A stretch of DNA of 64,000 nt from Symbiodinium natans. Its lineage: Eukaryota > Sar > Dinophyceae > Suessiales > Symbiodiniaceae. Position numbers and translations under genes: made by a program. The notes beneath the pieces were generated by a model. That model searched no databases. It worked only from the letters and a program-made list of their open reading frames with translations, and had not been told where the DNA came from. This document shows positions 35,335 through 47,892 of this stretch, piece by piece. Location: positions 168,634 to 232,633 of the forward strand of contig CAJNDS010002743.1 of assembly GCA_905221605.1 (NCBI GenBank), in the 5' to 3' direction. Every line of letters starts with the position of its first letter. Positions within the stretch are counted from its first letter, which is position 1.

Positions 35335-37902
35335 CATTGTAGTGCTTAGGGTCAGTACTCGGCAGCACATGTTGGATCATGTTGGTGTCCAAGCTCAGTC
35401 CAGGCAGCGCAAGGCCCTGGCCGTGCGCCACTGTGACTTGGTCATCAGGCACCAAGGGCACCCAAGGACTGGAAAAGTGCTCCTTGCCGTGCCTCCCGAA
35501 AAGACACCCTCCTCACCTTAGGCCACCCTTGGGGTTGCTTTCTGAATTTCTCTTTCGTATGGTTCGTTGCCGCACTTTGATGCCCTGAAATGTTCGGTAC
35601 GTAGACTGCCACAGACCGACCTTTGTGCCAACCCCAGGTGTATTCCTGCTTTTCCGTTCCTTCACTTGAAGCTATGATTGGAGGCACGATGGCAATGAAA
35701 TGCCCTACTACAGAGAGGTTTAAAACTCCCACGCGAGGTTACACGGCTTTAAACTGGGTCTGTCGAGAGCTGGGTAGCTGCTTGCATGTTGCCTCAAGGC
35801 AGGGCTGGTCGCGGGCTTCCAGGCCAGCTGTCTGTCGTTTGTGCCGCAGCCATTGCCTTTCGAGACGCCTTTCGTCTATACAGGGATGCAAGATGCCCAG
35901 TGCGGAAGGCCTAGAGATGCCTACAGATTGTCCTATAACTGTGTCATCTAGTAACCATACAGGGCGAACACAAAGCGCGCGACCGTAGGCGTCCATCGGC
36001 TGCACGGAGCACTATCCCTGTTGCCTGTTCGGACATTGTTGGACTTCTCTCATGAATCTTAGAAGCTTAGCAAGTCCAGTGTGCCTGTGCGTCGAGAGAG
36101 AGTCCTGTAGAGCTGTGTCCCGTGCACTGCGGCGCTGGCGTACACACACGAGTCATCTCCGTTGAACACTTGATCTCACTCTCCCAAATCGCGCTTTTGC
36201 CAAACCGCACTGCTGCAATGTGCGAAGATCTTGTGAGCACATCGAGCTCTTCGTCAATTCTGGGCGTGATTGAGAAGGGCAGATTCACGGATTCAAGGCC
36301 ATCTCGCTGCCTTTGATGACCGCTCTTCTTTTGAGAGAGGGAGGGCCGATGTGATCCGTAGTTGAATGACTTGGTCCCTAGTCTAGAGGCACCTGCAATC
36401 ACTGGACGTATGCTCGTGCCCCACATTGCCCATCTTTCACTTGCCGTCATGGGGCCTGTGTTCGGCATGATGATACCAGGATATACCAGGGTGAGATGGC
36501 TGAAGGTTGGTTGAGTCAGCATAGTTTCGAGTGCTCTGCAGAGTCGTTCATGGGTCGCACTCCTTCCAGGAACAGGTCAGAAGCGACCTGCGCTGGCAAT
36601 AGCTCCATGTCGACAGGGTTGGAGCAAGTGCCGCAGACCGTGTTGTGCTGTTTTCTCTGCACTTGTCCAAAGTTTGGAGCTTCCGGTTGAGCAGAGGCGG
36701 AGTTCTTTGCCACACACGCGGCAGTGCTGCCATGGGCAAGGAAGAGGTTTCATGTGAATTATTGCCATGCTGTTGCAGGCATGGTAGGCAAGACCTACAC
36801 TGTGCAAGAGCGCACTTCTCTTCACATGCACACATCAAGCCTTTCTTCTCCATGTTTGAATTGAATGGAGAGCAGGCTCTCGGACGAAGAAGTGTTGGAG
36901 CCTTTACCAATCTCATGTTGGCGTGGGAGCTTTGTGCAAGCTCTAAACTCTCTCAGAATATGCAAAAACCGTACGTAAGTAGACACGAAACGTTGGCGCT
37001 TCTTCTCAGAAGGCATCCTGTGCTGATAAAAGTATGGACCTTATGTCGTCGTACATATAGTTACCCTTCCGCGTGCGAGGACATGCATCTTCCGAAAACT
37101 TAGGTGCCACAGCAGCGCTGCAGCTGGCACTCTGAGCGAGACACCGCATCACGTATGCCATCAAATAGCCCGACATGGCTGCATGCTCGACATGGCTGCA
37201 AGCTCTCAGAGTCTGCTCGTTGAGCATTTAGTGTTTCACCTTGTGTGTCGCATGCAATCGCAACCTCCTGGCGCGAAAATGCATTGTCCCACTCTAGATG
37301 GAAACACGGCTGCACCGCGACCCAGGTGATTGCAGCCAGTACTCGGAAAGCCTGGGAAGACCGAGCTTAGAAGAAACGGCATTCAGTCAGTCGAGTCAAC
37401 CATACGGCCCAGGGGCGGCTAATGCTGCTACTGATGTCCGAACGGTCTTCGCAGTTCCAGGTGCCAGAGAACCTAAGCGCTTGAGCAAAAAGAAGAGAAG
37501 TCCGACATGGTGTCGGTTTTATGGCAAGTGAAAGGCATGGAAAAGGCTTGGGCTTTTGGTGGCATCTGGCATGTTTCTTGACTGTTGGAAGATCTGGAAG
37601 CCTTGGGCTCAGCAGGATCATCGCGGATGTAGCCTGCAGCCTGCTTGTCTCTTCAGGAGCTCTTTGCTCCATTGGCCCGGTTTGTGAAGCCCATGGCGAA
37701 GCAGATCCCCGAGGGGAAGCCAGGAGACTCTTCCGTCATCGATCTGAAGTCCGAGGAGGGTTGTCCGGCGGCCTGGCCAGCCACTTTCATCAATCTCAAG
37801 TCCAAGCCACGGGGCCCGAGTGAAGTCAATCCTTGGGAAGACCTGAACAAGGTACTGGCCGTCAGGATAGCAAAGGACAAGATAGACGCGAGAATGACGT
37901 GA
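35335..37902 (+). CDS. Unidentified multi-exon gene (exon-like blocks)
   Basis: Three + strand blocks look coding. The first, about 35345-35518, reads STRQHMLDHVGVQAQSRQRK, then AVRHCDLVIRHQGHPRTGKV. The second, 37298-37531, begins METRLHRDPGDCSQYSESLG and includes AREPKRLSKKKRSPTW. The third, about 37645-37902, contains LQELFAPLARFVKPMAKQIP and NPWEDLNKVLAVRIAKDKID and ends at TGA 37900-37902. The third is the most convincing and would be a terminal exon. I recognise no family. Whether the first block belongs to the same gene is unknown. Weak candidates also lie near 36120-36316 and 36779-36860. Confidence 0.3.
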
Positions 37903-38744
37903 TATCACGGGGCCAATCCGATGCGAATGGGAGTTCTTGTACATAGATGTTGCGCGCCTCCAGACGACCGGTGCTGCCGGGCTGCGCGCCAAAAACGCGG
38001 GCAAGGGCCGCGCACGTCCCTGCACGACTTGTTCGCATGGTGTGTTCGTTATCGTGGTGATTAGTACGTTGTGATACAGAGCCAGCAATAAAAAAGAAAG
38101 CCCTGGCTCGAGGGAATCGGTAGAGGCGCAAGTTCTCAAAGAGCAGGATCCAAGGCATATGAACCTCGGTCGTTTAGGTCCTCTTTGCATTCCTGGGTAC
38201 TAATGTCAAGGACACTTGAGCTGCACTCTGAATACTTTAGCCGCATCTGCTGACTCCTTTAATTAGAACCCCCATGGCTCGGCTGGCGTCGGAAGCTGAG
38301 CATGACAGCCTGGGGGTTGTTAACGGTTGTTATGGGGTTGTTGAAAAAGCAGGCTCCTTTTTGGTCTACACCTACATGTACAGAGGCTTTTGTGGACACC
38401 ACATAAACTGACCACATCGGACCAAGTGAAGAGACCAAAAGGCACGTTATGCCAGGCCACTAGAGGATAAGCGCGCCTGGCCCGCCCTGGGGCCTCAGCC
38501 AGATCAAGGCAGGAAGGGAGCAGCCGCAGGGTGTTCGTCTGTGAGCTTTGAAAAGAATGGAGAAGCTTCCTGGCGGGTCGAAAAGTGTCAATTCCGCCAG
38601 GTGGTCAAGACTACGAGGCCTGCATGTCAGCATGTACAGTTTTGGATATGCATGCCTCACAGAGGACTCATGGATGATCACGGAAGTCTTTTCCAGATTT
38701 GACCATTCACTTTCTCTCCCGCAGCCTCTGCAGCCTGGCTCAAC
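37903..38744. other. Intergenic stretch before the EXO1-type gene
   Basis: No exon recognised. The sequence just before ATG 38745 is pyrimidine-rich (CTTTCTCTCCCGCAG), which could be an acceptor for a leader exon or for trans-splicing, but no specific signal can be assigned. Confidence 0.35.
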
Positions 38745-41700
38745 ATGGGCATCCAGGGGCTCCTGAAGGCCCTGGAAGACGTGCAGCGCGACTGCCACGT
38801 CAAGGCCCCTGAAAGCTGTGGCCGTGTGAGCGGCGTAGCGGAGCAAGCGGAGCCAGCGGAGCATCCTGTGTGGTTCGTTTTGGTTTTTGTTTTTTTCGTT
38901 GGGTGCTGTCCCGACGATACTGGCAGACGGCGGTGGGGGGGTTGAGCCGGTCGGATCCCCCAAGTGCTACTACAAGTTTCTGAAGAGCCTCCGTCCTTCC
39001 CTTTCCCCTTAACGGCGCGTTTCATTCAACGGGTGGGCAGCGGAATCGTTGTTCCATGCATGAGGCATCGTCATGAAACAACATCACGCTCCGAAGCCTC
39101 CGAAGCATAACCAGGCTTCAGGCCCTACCAGTATGCGAAGAAAACTCACCAGGCTCCAGGTGAAGTGAAGGGCTTAAGGCTTAAGAGCTTCAGGTGCTTC
39201 AGTCGTTTTGCGAGCATGGCCCGGCCGTGTGAGGAGTTTGCGGGGAAGAGGGCAGCCATCGATGCCCATGGCTGGCTTCATGCTGCTTTGGCAGGAAGTC
39301 ATCCCACCACAGTTTACGGTGTGGTTTGGCAGATTTTGGCAGCGCTCATGTTGTCTCAGCTGGGCCAGCAGCCAGGTGCTGTAGATGTTGAGCTGGAGGT
39401 TGACAACCAGGTTCATGTTCGCTACTGTGCGAAGCGCATCTCGATGCTGCCACTCTGGCAGCATGGGGCCATCACCAGACTTGAGAAGGCGTTGTGAAGA
39501 CAAGCGTGTGCAGCCTGCTTCAAGGCGAAAGTTTGGCGTAGAACCGGTCTTTGTCTTCGATGGGGCGGCCCTGCCAGTGGTGTGCTGAGCTTGGTGAAGT
39601 CTGGCATCATGCATTGGACACGTCTGTCGCTGAGGCAAAGACAGCGCTGCTGCAAGAGCGACGCCAGCGAAGAGAACTCATGCGCAGGGAAGGCGGCGGA
39701 GAGTGCCAGGATGTCAGCAAGCGAAGCTTCAGGATATCAAGCTTTGTTATAGCGTCTCACAGATTGTGCCGCAGCTCTTGCAGACTGATACTTGCAGCAG
39801 CTTGCAGTGAATATGACAGGCGAGCAGCGCCTGGAGGTGGGAGATTTCGCACAGGCGAAATCATGTCTGGCCCAGGCTCGCATGCCACTGTGTGGATGAT
39901 AGCCGTTGACTTGACTAGGACATGCAATGGCCAAACGGTTGATGTGCTGAGGCTACAGTTCATCCCCCCCTGTGTTTTTGACCTCCCCTGCCATTCTTGC
40001 CTTTTTTTGATCCTATCCTGTTTGTCTGACCCGTAGGTTGACCCCCTCCAGTTTTTCTAACCCCCTAAACCTGTTCCACTGACCCCACCATTTTTTCTTT
40101 CCCCCCCCTCCCACCTCTCCACCTCCCCCCTCCTCGCAAATGCGTCAAACAAACAACTAGACTGCTTCTTTTCATGCAGTAGATGCCAAGCAAGCGAAAA
40201 GCAGACGAAGTCTATCTGCGTAGCAGACGCCCGGTAAGCAAAATACTGCTAATGCCCCAATCAGCAAAACAGTTCCATGCAGCAAACGCCCAACAAGCAA
40301 AATCATTTTATCTAGTAGACGCCCCAATGAGCAAATTAATTCCGCCCGGCAGACGCCCCAATCAGCAAAACAGCTCCATGTAGTAGACGCCGTGAGAGGC
40401 AAGCCAGTCGGTGTCATCGGTTTCATTGTGCAGAGACCAGCTCACATACTCGAAGTTGCGGAGGCTCTCCGGTAGCACTCCCAATGTAGCGAAATCGCCC
40501 AAAATGGCGCCCTGATGAGGTCGAAGCCAGTTCTATCTAGCACACGCCCCACAAGTCAAACATACTCCATTTTGTCCCTTTCTTTGAATCATTAAAGCAA
40601 TTCAATCTCGTAGATGACACATCAACCCAACAAGTCTATGTCAATGTAGTAAGTCTTATTTACAGATGCCCCAACACCAACAAGCAAACCCATTCTTTGT
40701 AGTAGACGCCCCGATCAGCAAAACAATTCTACGTATTAAAAGCTTTCAACGCTTAGGATTAGGAGGGGAAGAGGAGAGGAGGATCAAGGGAAGAGCAGAG
40801 AAACCCGAGGATGGGACAAACATTTCAAAAGCTTTCACCTTTTTGCAAGTTCTTGTAAAGTTTCAGTAGTTCAAAAAGTCTAGACGTTTCGGTTCGTTTA
40901 GAAAGTGGAAGATGGGGGAAGAGGAAGCGAAGAGGATAGGCTGGAGGAGACGAAGAGGGGAGGGAGAGAATGAGAGGAGGAGGAGGAGGAAGAGGAGGAA
41001 ACTCTTGAGACTTTGAACTTTTCTTGTCTTGCGAAAGGGAGTGTGTCTTCTGAGAAAGGACTGATAGCATCTGATGCGATCTACGTGTTGCCTTTGTATG
41101 AACAAGTCGCGCAAGTCGCACCAGATACTGCCTTCTGTGGCGATTAGCACGAAGTCGTGACTCGTTCAGAGCCTGAAAGAAGTCACTGCTCCGTCCCTCC
41201 CCGGCCGCAAATACGTCAAATTAGAACCTGGTTTTACGCATGAGCCCAATTCTGTGAACAAAAACTTATAGCAATGTGCAAAAGCCTCTGACTGAATGCG
41301 ACATGATAGAGCCTTCCACGCGTATAAAGTCCAAGTCCAACCCAACTCAAAGGCCCGTGGCCCGACGGGCTTAGGGGAGTCAAAGAGACATGCAAAGTAG
41401 ACAGCCCAGCCCGGCGCAAGGGAGTTTGAAACGTACATACGTTCTCTGCCAGGCGGTGGAAATCAAGGATCACCAAATCGATGAGCCTCAGTTGCAAATC
41501 CAGTTCTTGCGCTCGCTGCTGTGATCGATGTCAGAGCACCGAGTGCAGTGCCAGGACAGCTTCATGCAAGTAGCTCTGGTATTGGCTAGACAGAGCTACA
41601 CAGCAGGAGCGACAGGCGAAGCAGAAGCACACTTTTTAGTCTTTGCGGTGTCGCTGAGGGTCCGACGGCCCAGACCCTGAAAGCCCCCCCCCCCCCCGCT

Positions 41701-42500
41701 ACCCCCTACAACACTATGGCCTGCCACCGACTGCGAAAACGACATATCATGAATGCGACAAGGATGATGGGGAGGAGGAGGGGGTTAAGGAGGAGGTGAA
41801 GAGGAGGAGAGGAGGAGGTGTAAGCACCCGAGTCGAGCCCAGACATCTTGAGTTGTCAGTGTCATGAACACGCAGTGACCATGAGCTGAAGGATGTTGTG
41901 CAGTTACTTGCTGCTGAAGAGGTTCGGCAACTTGGCAGCACTGGGATGCCGGCTCCGCAGTTGCGCGCATTTGTGCTTTTGGCCCTTCACGGACAGCAGG
42001 TATATCCATGCGCCGTTCGAAGCAGATGCTCAAATGGTGTATTTGGCATGGCATGGTTATGTCGACTTCTGCATCTCCGAAGATAGTGATCTCCTCGCTC
42101 TTGGATGTCCCCAAGTCCTGTACAAACTTCGTGGAGACGGGCATGGCAAAGAAGTTCTGCTGGAGGATGCCTTGAATGGCAGGAGCTTGGAAGACTTCCA
42201 GGCAATCTGCGTCTTGATGGGCGACTCGGCTGCTCTCGGCTACGGTCCGAGTGTAAATGCTACTCTGCCAGTCTAAGGGAAAGCATTTAACGCCCCCCCA
42301 AAATAGGGCAGGGTTTGTTGAGGATGCCGGGCACTGCAGTGCACTGTGTGTTCACATGCGAGATCGCATTCTCCTGGAGCTGAGAGCTGAGGCTGTGACT
42401 ACTTGCCACGTCTCCACGGGGTGGGCCCAGCATTGGCGCTCAAAGCGGTGTCGGCGCGGGGTTGTGAGGCGGAGGCCGTGGTCAGAGAGACTTGGCATGA
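38745..42500 (+). CDS. EXO1: EXO1-type Rad2/XPG-family nuclease, multi-exon (3' end not defined)
   Basis: A 5'-flap endonuclease / 5'-3' exonuclease of mismatch repair and recombination. Exons: 38745-38804 (MGIQGLLKALEDVQRDCHVK), 39234-39311 (EFAGKRAAIDAHGWLHAAL), 39411-39448 (VHVRYCAKRISM), 39525-39579 (KFGVEPVFVFDGAALP), 39635-about 39715 (LLQERRQRRELMRREG), about 41884-41942 (HELKDVVQLLAAEE), 42000-42220 (YIHAPFEADAQMVYLAWHGY, CISEDSDLLALGC, FQAICVLMG) and 42392-about 42500 (CDYLPRLHGVGPALALKAV). The metal-binding acids of the family are all visible: Asp in AIDAH, Asp in FDG, Glu and Asp in FEADAQ, two Asp in EDSD, Asp in GCDY. The MGIQGLL start and the spacing favour EXO1 over FEN1. One more small exon probably lies near 39720-39783. 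The C-terminal region after 42500 could not be followed. Confidence 0.85.
39784..41876. other. Large repeat-rich intron of the EXO1-type gene
   Basis: About 2.1 kb between the exon ending near 39715-39783 and the one starting near 41880, much longer than the other introns here (about 55-750 bp). It holds the degenerate minisatellite at 40190-40735, C/T-rich sequence (39960-40140), purine tracts (40760-41000 and 41765-41820) and a run of C (41686-41697). No independent gene is seen in it. Confidence 0.55.
40190..40735. repeat. Degenerate minisatellite, consensus AGACGCCCCAATCAGCAAAA
   Basis: About nine diverged copies, for example near 40228, 40255, 40288, 40320, 40352, 40535, 40665 and 40703. 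Each has GACGCCC or a variant followed by AAT/AAC.AGCAAA and a T/A-rich spacer often reading TAGTAG or CATGCAG. Spacing is 25-40 bp, wider after 40400. Confidence 0.75.
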
Positions 42501-45500
42501 CTTGGGGCATTTCGCTGTGCTTCGTGAATCTTCGTGAGGTCTTTTTAAGGTGTTGGCAGTACGTTGGGTTTGGATTCCGCCACTGGTATGAACATGTACT
42601 GTGCTTTTGAAAGAGCTGCAAACCACTCGGCCAAGCACCCTAACGGGCCCTAACGAGCTGCAGTCAAGTTTGATATAAGTTTGATCCTTGCCAAAGAGGA
42701 GCACCTCCGTCAGCTTAGGAGTTGCGAGCTCTTGGGATCTCCGTGCCTTCTGAGTACGCAGAGCATTTCCGATTGGCAAGCATGGTTCTGCAGCGACAGC
42801 CAGTTTACGAGCCTCGCAGCGGGCGGCAGATTCCACTGCAGCACCAGGCGTCTGGGGTCGTAGGACATCGTAGGACATCGTAGGACGTCGTCCCACGTCA
42901 AACATCCTCAGGACGAAGGAGTCCTCCCAACCGGAACACCACAGCAGCTTGAAGTGTACAGAGCATTTTGGCAGGAGTCACAACCGACTCCTCCTGGCCA
43001 GCATGATGGTGACTCGGATGCACGGAGCCCTACTGCCCCAGCAACCCGTGATTCGAGCGTGTGACCTAGGCAAGCACCTGAAGGTGGGGGACGGGTGCAT
43101 CGCCCTCACCGAGCAACGTCCAGTTCATTGCCTAGTGGCCAGCGCAAAGAAGATGGCACCATGTGAGGCAGCAGTGTGCATGCGACGTAGATTACTTCAC
43201 ACATCTACCCCCGGCAGGTCGCGCAGTAGAATGCGCCCGAAAAACCTCACAAGACCCTTCTCGAGGACATGCCCCTCACAAATCAGAGTGAAGGTGGTAC
43301 TAGTAGCATGTGTATGGTAGGAAGGCGCTATATATGGGAGTACTTCTTACAGCACAACACAAGCAATCTCCCCGCGCTTCAGGGACGGAGACGGAGCCGG
43401 AGCCGGACCCCTCGGAGACAAGGCCAGGGTCCATTGAGCCCTATAAAATGTCAAAGTCCCATCAACTCACGTCTTACAGGAGACTTCTATAAACCCAATA
43501 CCGTTTAGAAGAGGCTTGTGTAAACACCAATACCTACCCACCTGTAACTAACAGCCCTGCAGCGGCGGAAGCCACCTTTTGTGCTGTCAGGACACGACCC
43601 TGCTGTGGTGAAGGGCAGGGATCTTGCCTTGAGAGAGCCGAGCTGCGGGCCGCAAGGCACGGGGGGGTTTCTTCTCTCAGAGAAAGCACACATAAAGCAC
43701 AGAGCACTCCAGGTGGCGAATGTGGCGGTCCACGGAGCGTCTTTGTGAGCGACTCCTTCGAGCAAGCCAGGCACCCATGCGTAGCCCGTTTCAGGAGGTT
43801 GAGGCGAGAATATCGGAGAGTTCGGTGGATTCATATGGCCTTCTCATACTCACGCATTCTCGTTTACAGCATACTCAAAGACCGGAGCCCAAGCCTTGGC
43901 TCAGGTTGAATCCGCAGGGTGCCATGACCCTGCAGGAGTTCATCCGCCGGGAGAGCAGGAGCGCAGCACCAGTGCAGGGCATCTCCTGTGCAGCTCGACT
44001 CCACGAGAAAGGGTTCGAAGATCTTCGAAGATGTGGGGGTTTCCGCAAATGTGGGAGGGGGGGGGCTGCCCTGCGGAGGTGGGTTCATGTTCGTATTTTG
44101 GGGTATATCAGAGGTACCCCTTTTTTGGACAATATCCTTCTCCTACAATTGGGAAGGGTCGTTCGTTTGTGCAGCTGGGACGGAGGCTGACGGAGACCTG
44201 GGAGATGCAAGTCTCGCAAGTCCAGCCTCGTCAAGAACGTCCCGATTCTTTGGGCGGTGCAACAGTGCCAGCCTGTGGTCGGACTAGCTGCCCTGGGGGG
44301 CATTGAAGGTTTGGAGCTGAGAGGGAACTTTTGAATACCATCACTTATCGTTGCTGCATCTGCAGTCAGATCTTCTGATCAGATGGGTGCCGTCCAACTT
44401 TGCTGCACCAAATGCTGCAACATCCCGTGCAGTGAATGCATTGTGCCGAACGCATGAGAGGGTGACGAGGGTGTTTTGCAGTCATCCCGAGCTCCGGTCT
44501 GGAGACGTGTGCGCGGAAAAGAGGCAAAGCGAGAGCCTCATGGCACATGCTGCATGCTACGTAGCGTCACGAGCCTTGGAACAGCCTCCGGCAGCCTTCA
44601 GGATACCGCTGTGCCTTCTTCTGCAAGCAGGCAGGGCCCAACGACTTTCACACGTGCCCTTCAAGTTCAGCTGAGCACTTGCCAGATCATGTCAGGCCGC
44701 AGCGGGAACCGGACCGCTTGGGGCCCAGCCCATGATGTTCCAACGAGATTCCAACACCTTCCATGACATTGTCAACTTTTTGTAGCCGTCGGTCGAGTGT
44801 TAGGATGGGACCACCGTCCCGTCGATGAGGAAGCCAGCATCCAAGCGCGATTTTTGTCCCAGCGTTTGCCAAAGCACGCGAGCTCAAGGCCTGGAGTGGT
44901 GGAAAGAAAGGCCGGCGCATCGGGAGTTAACGTGCGGCAACGTGCGGCAACATGCGGCCACATGTGGCCAAGTGGACGGCTGAGTGGATGTCACGGGTCA
45001 CATGACATTGCTGCGAAGGCCGCAGCGAGTGGTCCTGGAAAGGAGGGAAGGGGAACGGCAAAGGACGTGGCAGGCTGATGCTCGCCAAGAGTGACGTGTG
45101 GGACCATTTGGCACCATGCATGGCCCTACATCCTGCAAGAAGCCAGTGAATTGTCAAGCTGCTTGCAGTGAAATCTGTCCTGACAGGCGGCGAAAAGGAG
45201 AAGGCAAATGGGTTCCTGTCCCAGACAAGTCGTAGTTGACTGCGTCCCCTCATGCTGCCATGCAAGAAACACATATCAACCATGCACTGGTATTCACCTT
45301 TCGCTTCTTATTCTTGCGCACTTCTGCCTGTGTTGAAAAAGGCACAATGCTCAAACATTGCTTGCACATACTCAGTGCAAGCAACTCCCCGCTTTGTTTG
45401 CCTTTTGCCTGGGCCACATCATGAGGCCCCAAAGGGAGCAAGAGATGCGCCTGAAGAAGGCAGCGGGAGCAGCCAATTGATGGCAGTAAAAACCCTCATG

Positions 45501-47244
45501 CCAACGAGTTCCTCACGTTTGCCGTGTGGTTGCCAGCACTGCCTCCAGGTTGGGAGGGTGGCTGGGATGAAGGCCCGAAAGCAGCAGGGCACAGCTGGTG
45601 TCCATTTTTGAGCACTGGTGCGATGGGTTTCATGATCCATGGATGACTTATTTTTGTTGCGGAGGCTCCGACGGAAAAGCTGGAGACCCAGTCCTGGATC
45701 TGCGAAGTTCTGGGCAGAGTGTGGAAAGTGCTGTGCCCCAGGCCAGAGACTCCTCCCGTCATGGACAGGCCTTGAGACTTTCTTCTAGATCTTCTAGTGG
45801 CCCCGCAAGCCCACTTTGGTGCACCTTGTTCAGGAGTCCGGCATCATGGCCTCAGAGCTGTTGGGCAAGTGGTTGGATGGCCAGGAGCCGGCTCTTCCCA
45901 GTTCCAAGTTCCAGTGTGCTCGGCAGCTGCGGCACAGAGCGCCAGTCAGGACAACGAGGTCCTCGTGCAGTCTGGTGGGTGGCCTACCGGATCGCACCTG
46001 CTCACGCCGGAGATCGCCGCAGTGAAGTTTCTCATAGTTTCTCACAAGGCCCCGAGCGTTCCCGGCCCCTGACTGCCCGTTTGGCTCGTCGAGGAGGCCG
46101 TGAACAGGCCTGGCCAGCAGCAAGGAGTATAAGGAGTAGGGATGCGCAGCGTGATGCCCCCTCAAGTGCAGGTGCTATCTTTGCGACGGGACCTTGAATC
46201 AGGTTGCTGGGCATGTGGGAATGCTGTGGGGGACTCAAGGCCCAGGGCCCAAGGCATGCGAGGGCCTACGTTACGAAGAGGTGCGTTGCTGTGTTTTGAG
46301 TTGTTTCTGCGTGTCTTGGCAGAGTCAGGTCTTGGACAAAGCTGCCTCCACGACGAATGTCCTTGTCTGGCGCGTGGCTCATTGTTACAGATTTACGGAC
46401 TTTTTGCCTAAGGCTGGTGCTTCATGTTGCTCGTCTCGACCTGTGCTTCCGAGGAACGCGTACGATGGACGCCGGAGCGTTTGGCGCAGGAAAGAGGCCA
46501 GCCGCGGCCCCCCTATGCCAGCGCCGCAAAGGGTCTAGACTAGTCTCGACGCTGAAGCAAGCTTATGCTTGCTTATGCCAGCTTCTGCATTGCAGATCAT
46601 GGCACGTCATGGACCTGGTGCTTCTGCACGTGGTGCGCTTGCCCTTGGTGTGCCTTGAACAGGCTTCCGAAGAAGCCGAGCCCGAGGACTTGCTCCCGCG
46701 CAGACCACAGCTGACCGCAGCTGACCGCAGCCGACCGCAGCTTCGGCAGGCCCCCCACCATTCCGCAGTTTTCCGACGGTTTCTCAGGTGGCTGCTGAAG
46801 TCGGCAGCTTTGATGGGCGTCGTGCATGCAAGTTCCCGTGAAGGCAGGATTCGGAACCGGAACATGTCAGATTCCCGCGATTTCCCATGTGTCGAGGCTC
46901 CAAAGTGGAGGAGCAACAGCCGCAGGTGTCCAGTGCAATGTGTGTTATATGACAGACATTCAAACTGACACTGTGTCCATCTCCTTCTGCTTGTTCCTGC
47001 ACCACGGTAGAAAGTTTGTTGATCAACCTAGCCTTGAATGAAGTGGTTTTCGGTTTGAGTATGGCTCCATACGCTCGGTTCGGCTCGCCGTTCGTCGGTT
47101 CCTTTGGCTGGAGCGTATCGCGCACAGTGTGTTGGCGACGGCGGGGACGGGCCCCTCAGCATGGGAGGTCGGTTTTTATCCTGTGGTTGACGATGGCATT
47201 TCCGTGAGTTTCGTTTTGTGTTGTACTCCACTAGTCTCCAATCT
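42501..47244. other. Long stretch without a supported gene
   Basis: Possible further EXO1-type exons could lie in the first kilobase (for example LEVYRAFWQE near 42950-42980), but I cannot confirm them. An exon-like block near 45905-46074 reads AAAAQSASQDNEVLVQSGGW with no family match. Small direct repeats are present: three 10-bp units of TCGTAGGACA at about 42859-42890 and ACGTGCGGCA-type units at 44933-44960. Nothing else stands out. Confidence 0.35.
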
Positions 47245-47322
47245 GCCCCACCCCACTCCATTCCACCCCACCCCACCCCACCCCACCCCACCCCACTCTG
47301 CTCCACTCCACTCCACTCCACT
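47245..47322. repeat. (CCCCA)n pentanucleotide repeat with CCACT variants
   Basis: About 15 units of CCCCA/CCACT, seen directly. An ATG-started frame (47327) follows immediately. Confidence 0.95.
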
Positions 47323-47326
47323 CATC

Positions 47327-47892
47327 ATGCCCCGCGGACGCTATGCTCCACAGACTCTCCATGAGTTGGAGGCCAAAGCTGCCAACGGCCGAGTTGCAGA
47401 AGGAGGCTCTTGCTCACTATTACTCACATGGCAGTGATTCGCAGTGCAAGAGGCCCTTGTGCCAGGCTTTGCGCCGCCTAAGCGTCGACAGCGGAACTGG
47501 AGTTGGGAGCTCCGGAAAGCTCCGCTGCAAGGGCCCAGCAGGTTGTGGAAGCCAGGGCAGAGTTGAGCGGTACAACTCTCCAAGGTTCGATCTCCATGGA
47601 CAGTGACATCGCTGGAGTCAGGAATCCCAGCAGCGAAGAAGCTCGACAGTTATCTCATGTCATGCAGTTGCTGGCGTATGATATCGTGGGACCCAGTGCC
47701 GTTGCATCCTTCAGGTTTTCGTTGGAACGCCAGATGTGGAGGACGCTGCAAGCCACCGAAACACCATGTATTCAACAAAGCGTGCACGCCTCTGCACCTC
47801 CCTGTTCTCCCTCATGCTCTCCTGCTCTCCCTAATGTTCTCCTAGACTCCCCGGACCCCTCACGAGGGGCAGGGAGTGGCGCCCCGAAATGA
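47327..47892 (+). CDS. Unidentified exon-like blocks
   Basis: Frame from ATG 47327 begins MPRGRYAPQTLHELEAKAAN. An overlapping frame (47343-47606) has AELQKEALAHYYSHGSDSQC. A third (47503-47892) has ISMDSDIAGVRNPSSEEARQ and LSHVMQLLAYDIVGPSAVAS. Frame shifts between the blocks imply one or two introns. No domain is recognised, and the 3' part turns proline/serine-rich and may not be coding. Confidence 0.25.
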
